Program-made: the position numbers and the translations under genes | The notes under the pieces: generated by a model | The model's input: the letters and a program-made list of their open reading frames with translations, nothing else | What the model was told of the DNA's origin: nothing | Databases searched by the model: none | Origin: Rhodococcus sp. 4CII | GTDB taxonomy: Bacteria > Actinomycetota > Actinomycetes > Mycobacteriales > Mycobacteriaceae | Assembly: GCF_014256275.1 (NCBI RefSeq) | Contig: NZ_JACCFE010000006.1 | Coordinates: 27,385 to 91,384 of the forward strand | Direction of reading: 5' to 3' | DNA length: 64,000 nt | Shown here: in pieces, positions 37,543-46,496 of the stretch | Numbering within the stretch: position 1 is the stretch's first letter | Layout: the number at the start of each line of letters is the position of its first letter

Positions 37543-38877
37543 TCAATCGCGGCCCGTCGCCCGCAACCACGCCACGAGTTCGGACCGAGCTTCGTTGAGC
37601 ACTGGAATGGTGCCCTTCCCTGCCCATTCTTGGTTGCTGTTCGATGCACTGACTCGCCACGTGTAACTGATCTCGGAGGGTGCGTCCGCTGTGCACGGAA
37701 GTGCCAGGATTACCGGATCATCGAAGGTGGCGGGCAATCGCCGGTTCCGCAGCTCATGGAGGGCGAGCGTCAGAACCACATCATCGCCATCCTGCTCCCA
37801 GTGTGAGGTGACCGGGCCGATCGCTCGGTAGTCGATGTCCATGGGTTTGATGCGTTCATACCCCAAGAAGTCTTCCCGCGACGGCGGTAGGTGTAGAGGA
37901 GTCCACAGGTCAGGCCATGAACTCTTGGTCGGGTCGGTTCCGGATACACCTGCGAAGATGAATTCGACCTCGACGTCCTTGAGGATTGTCTCGCAGTTGA
38001 GACTCACTTGGATAGGAGTTGCAGCCGAGGAGGCGACAGCCTTGTCGAACTCGTTGATCCGCGATCGGACCCCGCCCGCCCACTCATCGATCTCCGCTTG
38101 AGTTTTCGGAACACGTCGGACCGAACCCGTCGGCGTGGGTGCCAAGATCGCCCGAAGACCAGCATCAGGTGTGTCTCTCCAGCTCGCAGCCCACTGCCGC
38201 TCAGACTCGATATCACCCTCAATGGCGTTGTCGAGAATGCCTCCAAGTTCTCGCGCACGCCAGACGCTCCCGCTCACCACGACGTCTACAGTCGGCTTCG
38301 TTGTCGAGGAAACGACGTCGACCGGCACGGCTGCCCGACGACTTTGAAAAGCGCGAGCGTCGTTCCACAATGCGCTTTCCACCTGCTCGCGCAATCGCTC
38401 CGTCGATTCATAGGTGGAATAGAGACCTCGGTCGTTGTTGTGGAAGAGACTGCGGAAGTCCTTCAGCCTCTGCCACTCCTGCATCCTGTCGTGGTCATCT
38501 ACCATCTCTGCTGGATAGTCAGTTCCCACCCAAAAATAGACGTGTACCAGACCATCAGCTTCCCGGGCGTCGGCTTCCTCAGCTGTGCCCGAATGTTCGT
38601 TCCGCGGAGTCGGTGTACCGAGCCGATGCTTGAACAGGCACACAACGACATCGCTGTCATTGGTGATTTGCTCATTGATGATTGCCTGCCCATCGGTCCC
38701 CTTGCTGTAAATGGGAACAGTGTTCGTCGAGTAGTGCTTCGGAACGAACACCACGCGAGTGGTAGCCGAGTGTTCGCTGTTCCACTTCTCGATGACCCTA
38801 CGAACTACGGCGACCTCATCAGCCGTGTCTCCGGGACCCGAGATCATCACAACTACACCGACGGCATCGAACGACAT
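37543..38877 (-). CDS. TIR/DUF4062-like protein, possible defence effector
   Basis: 444 residues. The first ~150 form a nucleotide-binding fold of the DUF4062/TIR-related type: VVVMISGPGDTADE, VVRRVIEKWNSEHS, a DSDVVVCLFKHRLGTPT strand, SGTAEEADAREADG and HVYFWV. The remainder (about 200-444) is beta-rich with no recognised domain and may sense a trigger. Proteins with this head often sit in defence loci and may hydrolyse NAD or bind nucleotides; activity here is inferred. ATG 38877 has no clear ribosome site. A 90-residue gene follows by 26 nt. Confidence 0.6.
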   Translation of the reverse strand: MSFDAVGVVVMISGPGDTADEVAVVRRVIEKWNSEHSATTRVVFVPKHYSTNTVPIYSKGTDGQAIINEQITNDSDVVVCLFKHRLGTPTPRNEHSGTAEEADAREADGLVHVYFWVGTDYPAEMVDDHDRMQEWQRLKDFRSLFHNNDRGLYSTYESTERLREQVESALWNDARAFQSRRAAVPVDVVSSTTKPTVDVVVSGSVWRARELGGILDNAIEGDIESERQWAASWRDTPDAGLRAILAPTPTGSVRRVPKTQAEIDEWAGGVRSRINEFDKAVASSAATPIQVSLNCETILKDVEVEFIFAGVSGTDPTKSSWPDLWTPLHLPPSREDFLGYERIKPMDIDYRAIGPVTSHWEQDGDDVVLTLALHELRNRRLPATFDDPVILALPCTADAPSEISYTWRVSASNSNQEWAGKGTIPVLNEARSELVAWLRATGRD

Positions 38878-39158
38878 GGCCTAAGTGAAGCACCTTGTTT
38901 GCTGGTGTATGCGACTGGCCCAGCGAGAGTGTGGATCCGACGATCTGCCCGGTCAGGGTAGGGGCGGGGCCGCCGACGATGAATCGGCGTCGGCTCCCTG
39001 GTCGCGTCGAGAACAGGCAAGGATGCGTCGTGGCGCGGCGTCCGAGTCCTGGCTGATCGGCTCTTTTGTTTCGGCCGCGGTCCTGCGGCCCGGGGAGGCC
39101 ACCTTCGGTGTCCCCTGAATCGAGTTCTCGCCCGAGACAGTACAGGAGAGACACCACC

Positions 39159-39365
39159 ATGACCGCAACGCAGCAACCTGCAGCCGCCGAACTTCTCGAG
39201 GTCGATCCGCGCACCCTCGATGTCGGCAAGAACGTGCGCGACAAGGTGAATCTGGAGGAGACGCCGGGGTTCGTCGAGTCGGTGCGCGAGCACGGTGTGC
39301 TGCACCCGATCACCGCGAGCCGCCACGAGGACGGCAGCCTGGTAGTGATCGACGGACAGCGCCGA
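39159..39365 (+). pseudogene. parB: ParB-like partition protein, 5' fragment
   Basis: First 69 codons of a ParB N-terminal domain (LEVDPRTLDVGKNVRDKVN, GFVESVREHGVLHPITA, VVIDGQRR). GGAGAGACACCACC precedes ATG 39159. The reading then enters foreign sequence after CGA at 39363-39365. The missing remainder resumes in another frame at 44162. GCCGACG/CGTCGGC arms at 38972-38994 upstream may be regulatory. ParB binds centromere sites and loads DNA in partition; no parA lies in the window. Confidence 0.85.
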
Positions 39366-39854
39366 GTTTTCCCCAGAAAGTGGCGGTGTTGTGTCGGCGT
39401 TGTCGGCGTGAGTTGGCGGACGGACGAGTCGCATTCTCGGCCGCGGCCAGTTGCATCGGCTCATCGACGTGGATACCGCCGACGGCACGGAATGGGTCGC
39501 CGATGTCGAACCGCACAGTCGCCGGACGGAATCCGCCGTCGAGCCAACCTTGATGTGCGTACTCGGGGGCACAGTGCGCTGGATTCAGCGGAATCCGGTT
39601 CGCCGACCCAGCGAACGCTGACACCGTGGGGAGCATCTCGGTGCCGACGCCGCGTGCCAAGAAGCCACTCGCAGTTCCGGAGTACGGTGTCCGCAAGCCG
39701 CCGATGTGGTTCAGGTCACTTCACTCTATAGATAGAGAGCTATCGCACATAGGTGTGATGTGGATCATCTGCCTTCTTGGCACGCTGACAGGACGTTCAT
39801 TCGGAACGTTCCTTACCAGCGCGAATTGGCGCAAGCACGTCTGAAGGAGATGCA
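39366..39854. other. Left end of the insertion, unidentified
   Basis: A minus-strand frame (39310-39696) with protein-like stretches such as GWLDGGFRPATVRFDIGDPF and MLPTVSAFAGSANR covers much of this part, but it lacks a ribosome site and runs into parB. It may be the remnant of an element gene. The right part holds the cassette promoter. Confidence 0.4.
39725..39812. promoter_or_regulatory. Overlapping inverted repeats upstream of the second cassette
   Basis: TCTAT-AG-ATAGA (39725-39736) overlaps GATAG-AGAG-CTATC (39731-39744), and the perfect palindrome GGAACGTTCC lies at 39803-39812, 43 bp before the GTG at 39855. These are operator-like sites for an unseen regulator. Confidence 0.4.
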
Positions 39855-40832
39855 GTGATCGCCGCGGAAGATGTTCAATTCCACACCCCTGCTGACGTTA
39901 AACACGATTGGGCCGAAACCAATTGGTTCTCGGTGTACCTCCCGGAGCCGAACATTGCTGCGTGGGTGTACACCATCGCCCGCCCCGGCGTCGGCGCGAT
40001 GGTGTGCGACATCGAGGCGTTCGATCGGATCGGCGACAGCCCACTCGATGCCCTCTACTACGATTTTCAACAGCACCTGCCACTTCCCGACAAGCTGCAG
40101 AGTTACTCTCTGCCCAACGGACTCTCGTTGGAAACCTCCAATGAGCCTCGCGACTACTACATCCGCTACATCGGTCACGATGACACCGAATTCGACTGGC
40201 ACGTCCACGGAATCATGGAGCCCTACGACATCCAGGACCCCAGCATGGATCCGCTCGCCACTGGCGACCGGTCTCAAAGCGGTTTCGGAATGGCCTACGC
40301 CAACCATTTCGACATGACCGTGCACGTCACCGGCACCGCGAAGATTCGTGGACGGACCTTCCCCGTCGACTGTGTGACGGTGATGGATCACAGCTGGGGT
40401 CCGCGCAACGAGCAGCTCATGGGCAGCATGGGATGGATCAACGCCGCGTTCGGTCAGGACTACTCCATCAACACCATCTGGTCGCGGGATCTGAGCAAGG
40501 AAGGCTGGGACGGGTTCACCTTCGCTCACGGGTACGCCCTCGTCGACGGTCGAGTCCGTGGGCTCAAGTCCGGGCGGCTCCGCGCAACTCGCGGCCGGTT
40601 CCAGATGCCGGTGAGCTACGAGCTGCAGGTCGTCGACATCGACGACCGAGAGCACGTGCTGGTCGGCACTCCTGTCGGACAGCATCCATGGACCCCGTAC
40701 AGCAACAGCTACGTGCCGCACAGCAGCGTGCGCTGGCACGCCGGCGACCGGGTGGGCTTCGGGCTTGCCCAGGAAAATTGCCCGCTCGACCGCATCACGA
40801 GCGGCCCGTATGTGCCGAGGAGCGGGTCGTGA
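39855..40832 (+). CDS. CrtC/AttH-like lipocalin protein, second copy type
   Basis: 325 residues with the family signature VMDHSWGPRNE at about 176-186 and a beta-rich, aromatic N-terminal half (LYYDFQQHLPLP, WHVHGIMEPYDI). GTG 39855 has GAAGGAGA six nt upstream. It is only distantly like the protein at 18363-19271 but shares the signature and the kinase neighbour, with a 4-nt overlap into the kinase. Probably binds or converts the same kind of lipophilic substrate; the reaction is unknown. Confidence 0.65.
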   Translation: MIAAEDVQFHTPADVKHDWAETNWFSVYLPEPNIAAWVYTIARPGVGAMVCDIEAFDRIGDSPLDALYYDFQQHLPLPDKLQSYSLPNGLSLETSNEPRDYYIRYIGHDDTEFDWHVHGIMEPYDIQDPSMDPLATGDRSQSGFGMAYANHFDMTVHVTGTAKIRGRTFPVDCVTVMDHSWGPRNEQLMGSMGWINAAFGQDYSINTIWSRDLSKEGWDGFTFAHGYALVDGRVRGLKSGRLRATRGRFQMPVSYELQVVDIDDREHVLVGTPVGQHPWTPYSNSYVPHSSVRWHAGDRVGFGLAQENCPLDRITSGPYVPRSGS

Positions 40833-42007
40833 CCGCGGCCGAGAAGGTCGGGGCCGGCGACATCCGGCGGCAAATCGATCTGCTCGAGCCCCGGGTGGCC
40901 GAACTGCTCGATGCCAAGATCGCACGGCGTGAACAGGGGCCGTACCAACCCTTGACCGCCCTCGACGTGGTTCAACGGGTGACAGCGTTGGTGCAAGCGC
41001 AAGCGTCGGGAATGACCGAGTTCGATCTAGAGGGTGTTCAGCGGATGCCCGGCGGCGCTTCGAAGGAGCAGTTCTCCTTCACCATGACGGTGCCCGGCCG
41101 TGCACCAGAGCAGTTGGTATTGCGCCTGGATCCACCCGAGAGCATCGTCGAGACCTGCCGCTACCGTGAGGACGAGGCATTTCGAGCGCTCGCCGGGATC
41201 GTACCCACCCCCACCACTCGCTTCCTCGACGGTGACGGAACCTATCTCGGCCAACCGGGCATCATTACCAGCTTCGTCGAGGGCGTGACCAAGCCCCCGT
41301 CGGATGCGATGGTGGTCTCGGGTGTCGGTACGTCCTTCACACCGCAGTGGCGGGACCGGCTGGTACCTCAGTTCATCGACAATCTCACCAAGATCCACGC
41401 GGTCCGCTGGCAGGAAGCGCGACTGCCCCACTTCCAGGCCCCCACCGGACACCCCGGCGAGGCTGCGCTCTGGCAGGTCAACTGGTGGAGCCGAGTGTGG
41501 CAGGACGACTGCGTCGACCCATACCCGCTGATCACCCTCGCCGAGCAATGGATGCGAGACCGGCTACCCGATACCGATGAACTGGTCCTGCTACATGGCG
41601 ACTTTCGCACCGGAAATTTCATGTTCGACGTCGAATCCGGGCAGTTCACCGCAGTACTCGACTGGGAACTCGCACATATCGGCGACTACCACGAAGACCT
41701 CGGCTGGATCGTGCAACGACTCTTTGCCGGCGAATCGCAGGACGGTGAGGTACTCGTCTGCAACCTGCTGACCAGGGACGAGCTCATCCGCCGGTACGAA
41801 ACAGCGACAGGGCGCCAAGTCGACCAGAAGAAGCTGACCTTCTACGAGATGCTCGCCGCCTACAAATGCGCCGTCATGAATCTCGGGACCGGCTGTTCAG
41901 CCGCAATCCGCGGGCACAACCACCAAGACGTACTGCTGTCCTGGATGACTCCGGTCGCGCACACCTTCCTCGGCGAAATTGCCCGCATCCTCGAACAGGA
42001 GGGCTGA
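40829..42007 (+). CDS. APH-fold phosphotransferase
   Basis: 392 residues. The catalytic loop is LLHGDFRTGNFMF (H256, D258, N263) and the metal site is AVLDWE (D278). An N-terminal helical extension of about 40 residues precedes the kinase fold. GTG 40829 overlaps the lipocalin-like stop (GTGA), with GAGGAGCGGG upstream, so the two proteins are made together. The catalytic residues are complete. The substrate is probably a hydroxylated metabolite or an acyl-CoA-type precursor (ACAD10-like). Confidence 0.8.
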   Translation: MTAAEKVGAGDIRRQIDLLEPRVAELLDAKIARREQGPYQPLTALDVVQRVTALVQAQASGMTEFDLEGVQRMPGGASKEQFSFTMTVPGRAPEQLVLRLDPPESIVETCRYREDEAFRALAGIVPTPTTRFLDGDGTYLGQPGIITSFVEGVTKPPSDAMVVSGVGTSFTPQWRDRLVPQFIDNLTKIHAVRWQEARLPHFQAPTGHPGEAALWQVNWWSRVWQDDCVDPYPLITLAEQWMRDRLPDTDELVLLHGDFRTGNFMFDVESGQFTAVLDWELAHIGDYHEDLGWIVQRLFAGESQDGEVLVCNLLTRDELIRRYETATGRQVDQKKLTFYEMLAAYKCAVMNLGTGCSAAIRGHNHQDVLLSWMTPVAHTFLGEIARILEQEG

Positions 42008-42010
42008 TCC

Positions 42011-42544
42011 ATGACAACCCCGAGTATGGGAATCCGATTGGCCACCGTCGCCCGTGCGCTCGAGCAGGTGATCATCCCGGCGCTCCCCCCCGAGGAAGTG
42101 CTCGCCCGTGAGCAGGCCACCCTCGCCATAGTCCACCTCACTACGATGGCGGAGCAGTACCGGTACATGGCCGAATACGAGTTGGGATGCCTTGCCGACA
42201 TGTCGGCCCTGGCCAACGACCTGTTAGCTGTGACCGAGGGCGGGTCCGCAACCACCGCCGCAGCACGCGCGCTTCGCCAGATCCAGGACGACGTCACTGC
42301 GCCGACTACCCCGTCGACCGCACAGGAGAGGCGCAATGCAATTGCCGGCGGCATCGACTCGCTGGTGCGGGCCAGCGCCGAGGACGGCCATCCCAGCTTC
42401 CGGACCGTGCAGCACCGGTTGATCGTGGACCACGGCAGCCGTCAAGCGACCCGAGACAGGGCATGGTTCCGCGGCCACGGCACCGATCCGGACGCTGCCA
42501 CATTGCCAAGCATTCCGGAATTGATCTCCAGCGCAACACGCTGA
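42011..42544 (+). CDS. Helical protein of the kinase cassette
   Basis: 177 residues starting 3 nt after the kinase stop. Mainly helical (IRLATVARALEQVIIPALPP, AEQYRYMAEYELGCLADMSA) with a Ser/Asp-rich tail. It resembles the small proteins often found after APH-type genes in actinobacterial catabolic clusters; its role is unknown, perhaps an accessory subunit of the kinase. Confidence 0.6.
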   Translation: MTTPSMGIRLATVARALEQVIIPALPPEEVLAREQATLAIVHLTTMAEQYRYMAEYELGCLADMSALANDLLAVTEGGSATTAAARALRQIQDDVTAPTTPSTAQERRNAIAGGIDSLVRASAEDGHPSFRTVQHRLIVDHGSRQATRDRAWFRGHGTDPDAATLPSIPELISSATR

Positions 42545-42666
42545 CCCACCATCGGCATCTAAAGCACCGAAGACAGCGGGCGGGCGGACCGACAGCCGTC
42601 CGCCCGCCCGAGCGAACCCCACCATCCGTGCCACGCGCACACGTCCAGAACCCCGAAGGAACTCCT

Positions 42667-43752
42667 GTGACACCCTTCACACCAGTGGTCTCCGTCGACG
42701 TCATCAGCCCCGAATGGCTCACCCACATGCTTTCGTCCGCCGGCGTACTGCAGTCCGGTCGGGTCGTCGCCGTCGACCGCCAGTCCTGCGGGACCGGCCA
42801 ATTGGCCGACAGCTACCGCTTCACACTCACCTACGACCCAGTCGCCTCAGGCCCCGCAACGGTGGTAGGAAAATTCCCCTCAGCCGACGCAACAAGCCGT
42901 GAATATGGCAGGCAATCGGGGTTCTACCGGAGTGAGATCCGGTTTTACCAGGAACTTGCTCCCGACCTGCCAATCGCCCGCCCCCACCCCTTCCACGCTG
43001 CCCTCGCTGACAACGACACCGACTTCGTGTTGATGATGGAGGATCTGGCCCCAGCTCGCACGGTGGATCAACTGGTCGGATGCACCGCCGACGAGGCTAG
43101 CCTCGTTCTAGAACAGGCAGCGAGGCTGCATGCCACGTCCTGGAAGAATCCCGCCCTAACCAGCAAACCTTGGCTTCAAGCAACCGTCGATCAGTTCGTC
43201 AAAGCGACCGACGGGTTTCCCTCTATCGTTTCAGCCTTCCCTGAGGAAGTCGGCGACCTGGCATCGGAGGCTGATCTGCAAGAGGCAGCCAAGCTCAACG
43301 ACCACATCGAGACATGGAAAGAGGTCTTCTCCGAGCCCCGCTGTCTCTGGCACAACGACTTCCGTGCCGACAACATGCTCTTCGCCGTCAATGGTGACGC
43401 ACGTCCGGTAACCGTTCTGGACTGGCAGGGCGTCGGTATCGGCTGCGGCACCATCGATATTGCGTACTTTCTCGGGGGCAGTCTGACCACCGAACAGCGC
43501 CGCATCCACGAGCATGCTCTCGTTCGTCACTACCACGAGAATCTCGTCGCGTTCGGAGTCACCGACTACACTCTTGAGCAGTGCTGGGATGACTACCGAG
43601 TAATGGCCATCCACGGTCTCCAAGTCGGGGTCTACGGCGCGGGAGCAGTCAAACGCACCCCCCGAGGAGACGAGATGTGGCGCACTTGGATCAGACGACA
43701 CGCAACGCAAACGCGGGATCTCGACAGCTTCACTGCCCTCGCCAGACGCTAA
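42667..43752 (+). CDS. EcKL/CHK-like small-molecule kinase
   Basis: 361 residues of the ecdysteroid-kinase-like (CHK/DUF1679) branch of the APH fold. The catalytic loop is CLWHNDFRADNMLF (H229, D231, N236) and the metal motif TVLDWQG near 248. An ATP-anchoring VLMMEDL hinge sits near 122-127. GTG 42667 has AAGGAA upstream. Two kinases of different subfamilies in one cassette suggest two phosphorylation steps or two substrates. In other organisms this branch phosphorylates steroid-like alcohols. Confidence 0.75.
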   Translation: MTPFTPVVSVDVISPEWLTHMLSSAGVLQSGRVVAVDRQSCGTGQLADSYRFTLTYDPVASGPATVVGKFPSADATSREYGRQSGFYRSEIRFYQELAPDLPIARPHPFHAALADNDTDFVLMMEDLAPARTVDQLVGCTADEASLVLEQAARLHATSWKNPALTSKPWLQATVDQFVKATDGFPSIVSAFPEEVGDLASEADLQEAAKLNDHIETWKEVFSEPRCLWHNDFRADNMLFAVNGDARPVTVLDWQGVGIGCGTIDIAYFLGGSLTTEQRRIHEHALVRHYHENLVAFGVTDYTLEQCWDDYRVMAIHGLQVGVYGAGAVKRTPRGDEMWRTWIRRHATQTRDLDSFTALARR

Positions 43753-43790
43753 CTAATGTGAGTCGCGGCGGAGGTTATCGTTCTCGATGG

Positions 43791-44096
43791 TCAGTATGTG
43801 CATCGCGCGAGCGAACGGTAATCCTTCACGTACGACTGCCGTGTTCCCTCGACGAGAAACGCGAACCGGGACCGGCGGAGGAATCTCGCCAGTCGCGGAT
43901 CGATCCGGCCGGCCGGGTCGATCAAGATCGGTGTGGCCTCTTCGATGCCTGCAGTCCGCTCGCGGGCATCGATGTCCACCCATCCGTCCAGCGTGTTGTC
44001 GAACCCGACCGGCACGTCCACGCCACGAGCGGTCCAGTACAACATCCACTCGGAGCAGTCCGACGTGCATCCGGAAATCGCGTCCACAGAGGGCAC
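43791..44096 (-). pseudogene. Truncated tyrosine recombinase (N-terminal domain only)
   Basis: From GTG 44096 about 93 codons read like the N-terminal SAM-like DNA-binding domain of a large actinobacterial tyrosine recombinase: ILIDPAGRIDPRLARFLRRS and RFAFLVEGTRQSYVKDYR. Similarity stops after KDYR near 43815 and a stop follows; the catalytic RHRY domain is absent. It points away from the right end into the insertion, as an element-encoded recombinase would. The passengers probably replaced its 3' part. Confidence 0.6.
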
Positions 44097-44161
44097 TTTT
44101 CGAACGTAGCTCCGGCAAGACCGATATCGGCCGCAACACGCCCAGACCTTCGAGGGAACGA

Positions 44162-45586
44162 ACGCTCGCCTCGATCGCCACCGGCCGCGACACCATCCCC
44201 GTGCTGGTGCGCTCGCAGGACACGACCGACGAGATCGAGCGTGCCATCGCCCGGATCAGCGAGCAGATGAACTCGAACAACCACCGCACCGGCCTGACGA
44301 CCGCGCAGAACGCCGCCGGGATCGCCGAAATGCTCGACCTCGGGGTGCCGGTGGAACGAGTCTCGAAGGAGCTGAGCGTGAAACGGAAGGCGGTCAAGCT
44401 GCTCGGCGCAGTCGGACGCCGCGAAGCCGCGCGCGCGAGCCTCGAGGAACAGGGCCTGACGCTCGAACAGGCCGCGATCGTGGCGAAGTTCTTTCTTATG
44501 TGGACATCTCACGGCGACACCGAAGCGGTGGAGGCTTTGGTGCAGTGCCAGCGCCACTCGTTCGACTACCAGGCCCGCAGGCTGCTGGCGGACCGGAAGG
44601 AGAAGGCTACCCGCGCGGAACGTACGGCCCCGTATGCCGAGGCCGGGTTCACCGTGCTCGACGGTGACCCCGGTTACCGGGACGACTCGAAGATCCACTG
44701 GCGGTACATCGCCACCGCCGAGGACGCCGAGGCGGACCCGCGCGCGCACATCACCGAGGAGCAGGTGCGGCAACGGCCGGACCTGTGGGGCGTGTGGGTG
44801 CGCACCGACACGATGTATGTCGAAGTCGAGTCCGGAGAGCCGGTCGAAGAGGGCGACATCGACTGGGACACCTTCGACGACCCGGACGTCGACCCGGAGG
44901 ACGGGTTGCGGCACGCGAACTCGGTTGAGGAACGCGACGTGCATGTGCCGCAGTTCTACCTCCTCGACGTGCTGCGTGCCGAGGAGGCCGGCCTGGTTCC
45001 GGTCAACGGTGGCCGCTACCAGTTCAACCGGGCGATCCAACTTGCCGGGTTCAACCCGACCAACCCGCTGCCGGAGGACGAGGAAGCCCGTGAGGCCGCC
45101 CTCCTTGCAGCGGAGGAGGCCAAGCGGGTGCAGCGTCGCCGGGTACGGGAGCTGAACAAATTGGCCGAGTCCGCTACCGACGTGAGGCGTGAGTTCATCC
45201 GCGAGATGCTGTCGGCGAACAAGCCTCCGAAGAACGCGGCCACATGGACGGCGATGATGGTCGCGCTCGCACCGCACCAGTTGTCGGAGTTCCACTCGTC
45301 CGATCTGCTGCCGGAGTTGATGGGTGACAAGACCTGGACGACGTACGACGCGAAGAAGAAGATCGCGGCCGCAGCGACAGCGGCCAGCGAGTCCCGCGCC
45401 TGGATGCTCACGTTCGCGCTCACTGTCGCGGCAATGGAGTCGCGGATGGCGAAGGACGCATGGCGGTCGCGGCCGCAGTACGTGAGCGAGTACCTCGCGA
45501 TGCTCACCGAGAACGGGCACACCCTCTCGAATGTGGAGAAGGTGATCAGCGGCGAGCTGCGCCCCGAGGACATCGACATCGCCTAG
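44162..45586 (+). pseudogene. parB: ParB-like partition protein, 3' fragment
   Basis: 474 residues continuing from the 5' fragment with TLASIATGRDTIPVLVRSQD. It contains the ParB helix-turn-helix region (GLTTAQNAAGIAEMLDLGVP, VERVSKELSVKRKAVKLLG) and a long C-terminal part with an acidic stretch (DWDTFDDPDVDPEDG). It has no proper start: an open frame runs through the insertion end from 43787. The DNA-binding part could be made from an internal start, but the N-terminal CTP-binding region is cut. Confidence 0.85.
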
Positions 45587-45597
45587 TCATGAAACGG

Positions 45598-45631
45598 CGC
45601 GCCCCCGGAAGTGTGGAGTTCCGGGGGCGCG
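45598..45631. terminator. 13-bp stem-loop
   Basis: CGCGCCCCCGGAA (45598-45610) and its exact complement (45619-45631), 8-nt loop, 12 nt after the parB stop. Lies between converging transcripts. Confidence 0.8.
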
Positions 45632-45647
45632 TTCGGGAGGGGATGGA

Positions 45648-45678
45648 GGGTGTTCGGGGCATCGAGCCCCGAACACCC
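45648..45678. terminator. Second 13-bp stem-loop
   Basis: GGGTGTTCGGGGC (45648-45660) and its complement (45666-45678), 5-nt loop. Together with the previous hairpin it makes a bidirectional terminator between parB and the minus-strand HNH gene. Confidence 0.8.
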
Positions 45679-45728
45679 TCTGCGCATCAGCCGTGTGCGT
45701 GCGCCTGGGTCTGTGCGACGCACTGAGA

Positions 45729-46364
45729 TCACCAGAGAGTGAGTGGCAGGCCGGCGGCTTCGGCGCGGCGGATCCGTAACTCGATGCGGTCGGGTTCGTC
45801 GCCGTTCGCGAGGCCGGCGCGGACAGCGGCGGCGACGGCGCGGGTGCGCCCGGCGGGACCGCGGATGTCGGCGAGTGGACTGGCCAGGTTCCGGCGCCGT
45901 AGGTAGTACTCGGTGCGATTGACGGCGTTGGTGCCCAAGCGCATGTGGTGTGGATTGACGCAACCGGCGAAGTCGCATTGATGGCACAGCACCGCGTCAT
46001 CGGCGCCGGACCACCCCAGTCTCGGGATCACTCCGTACTCGAGTTGGTAGGCGAACAGATGCGCGGGCACGGTGCCGCGTCGAGACGCGCCGGGAAGGCT
46101 CGCGGCCCGGAAGGATCCGTGACCCGTCGAGCTGACACTTCCGGTCCAGACAGTGCACAGCTCGTCGGCACGCCTATAGATTTTCGCTTCGAACCGAGCG
46201 ACGATCGTGGGCTCGGTGAGCCACGATCGCCACAGTCGTGCAGGAACGCGCACCGGTTGCGGCTGTCCGATCAGAGCGAGCTGCTCGTCCTCCGCATGTG
46301 GCGAGGGAACGGGCATACCCGGGAGCGGGGAAATGCCGCTGGTGACGCTCAGGGTGTCCTCCAC
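45729..46364 (-). CDS. HNH-type endonuclease-like protein
   Basis: 211 residues (GTG 46364; the ATG at codon 17 is possible). The C-terminal third carries LCHQCDFAGCVNPHHMRLGT followed by NAVNRTEYY, an HNH_3-like arrangement with Cys and His residues for metal and catalysis. The N-terminal half contains a beta segment (LCTVWTGSVSSTGHGSF) typical of homing-type HNH proteins. Such genes are frequent on mycobacterial and Rhodococcus mobile DNA. It may spread selfishly or act on foreign DNA. Confidence 0.7.
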   Translation of the reverse strand: MEDTLSVTSGISPLPGMPVPSPHAEDEQLALIGQPQPVRVPARLWRSWLTEPTIVARFEAKIYRRADELCTVWTGSVSSTGHGSFRAASLPGASRRGTVPAHLFAYQLEYGVIPRLGWSGADDAVLCHQCDFAGCVNPHHMRLGTNAVNRTEYYLRRRNLASPLADIRGPAGRTRAVAAAVRAGLANGDEPDRIELRIRRAEAAGLPLTLW

Positions 46365-46496
46365 TCAACCGGTTCCAGGTGCTGTTACCGGCGAGGATAG
46401 AGGCGGGGACCGACAGGTCGGACACAAGTGGTGACGCAGCGAGCGCCCCGACCCGTGACCGGATCGGGGCGCTCGCTGCGTGTTGTCGTGGTTGGC

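Larger units (their letters stand above)
39366..44158. mobile_element. 4.8-kb insertion splitting parB
   Basis: Left boundary follows CGA 39363-39365 and the right boundary precedes CGA 44159-44161, a possible 3-bp target duplication. Removing the segment restores QRR-TLASI in frame. The two outer ends share a loose inverted similarity (both read inward with TTCCC and GTGTTG). Inside are a truncated tyrosine recombinase and four cassette genes, but no intact transposase, so the element is probably immobile. Confidence 0.75.

Noticed and set aside
43922..45520. 532-residue minus-strand open frame
   Set aside because: Antisense to the parB 3' fragment; low-complexity composition.
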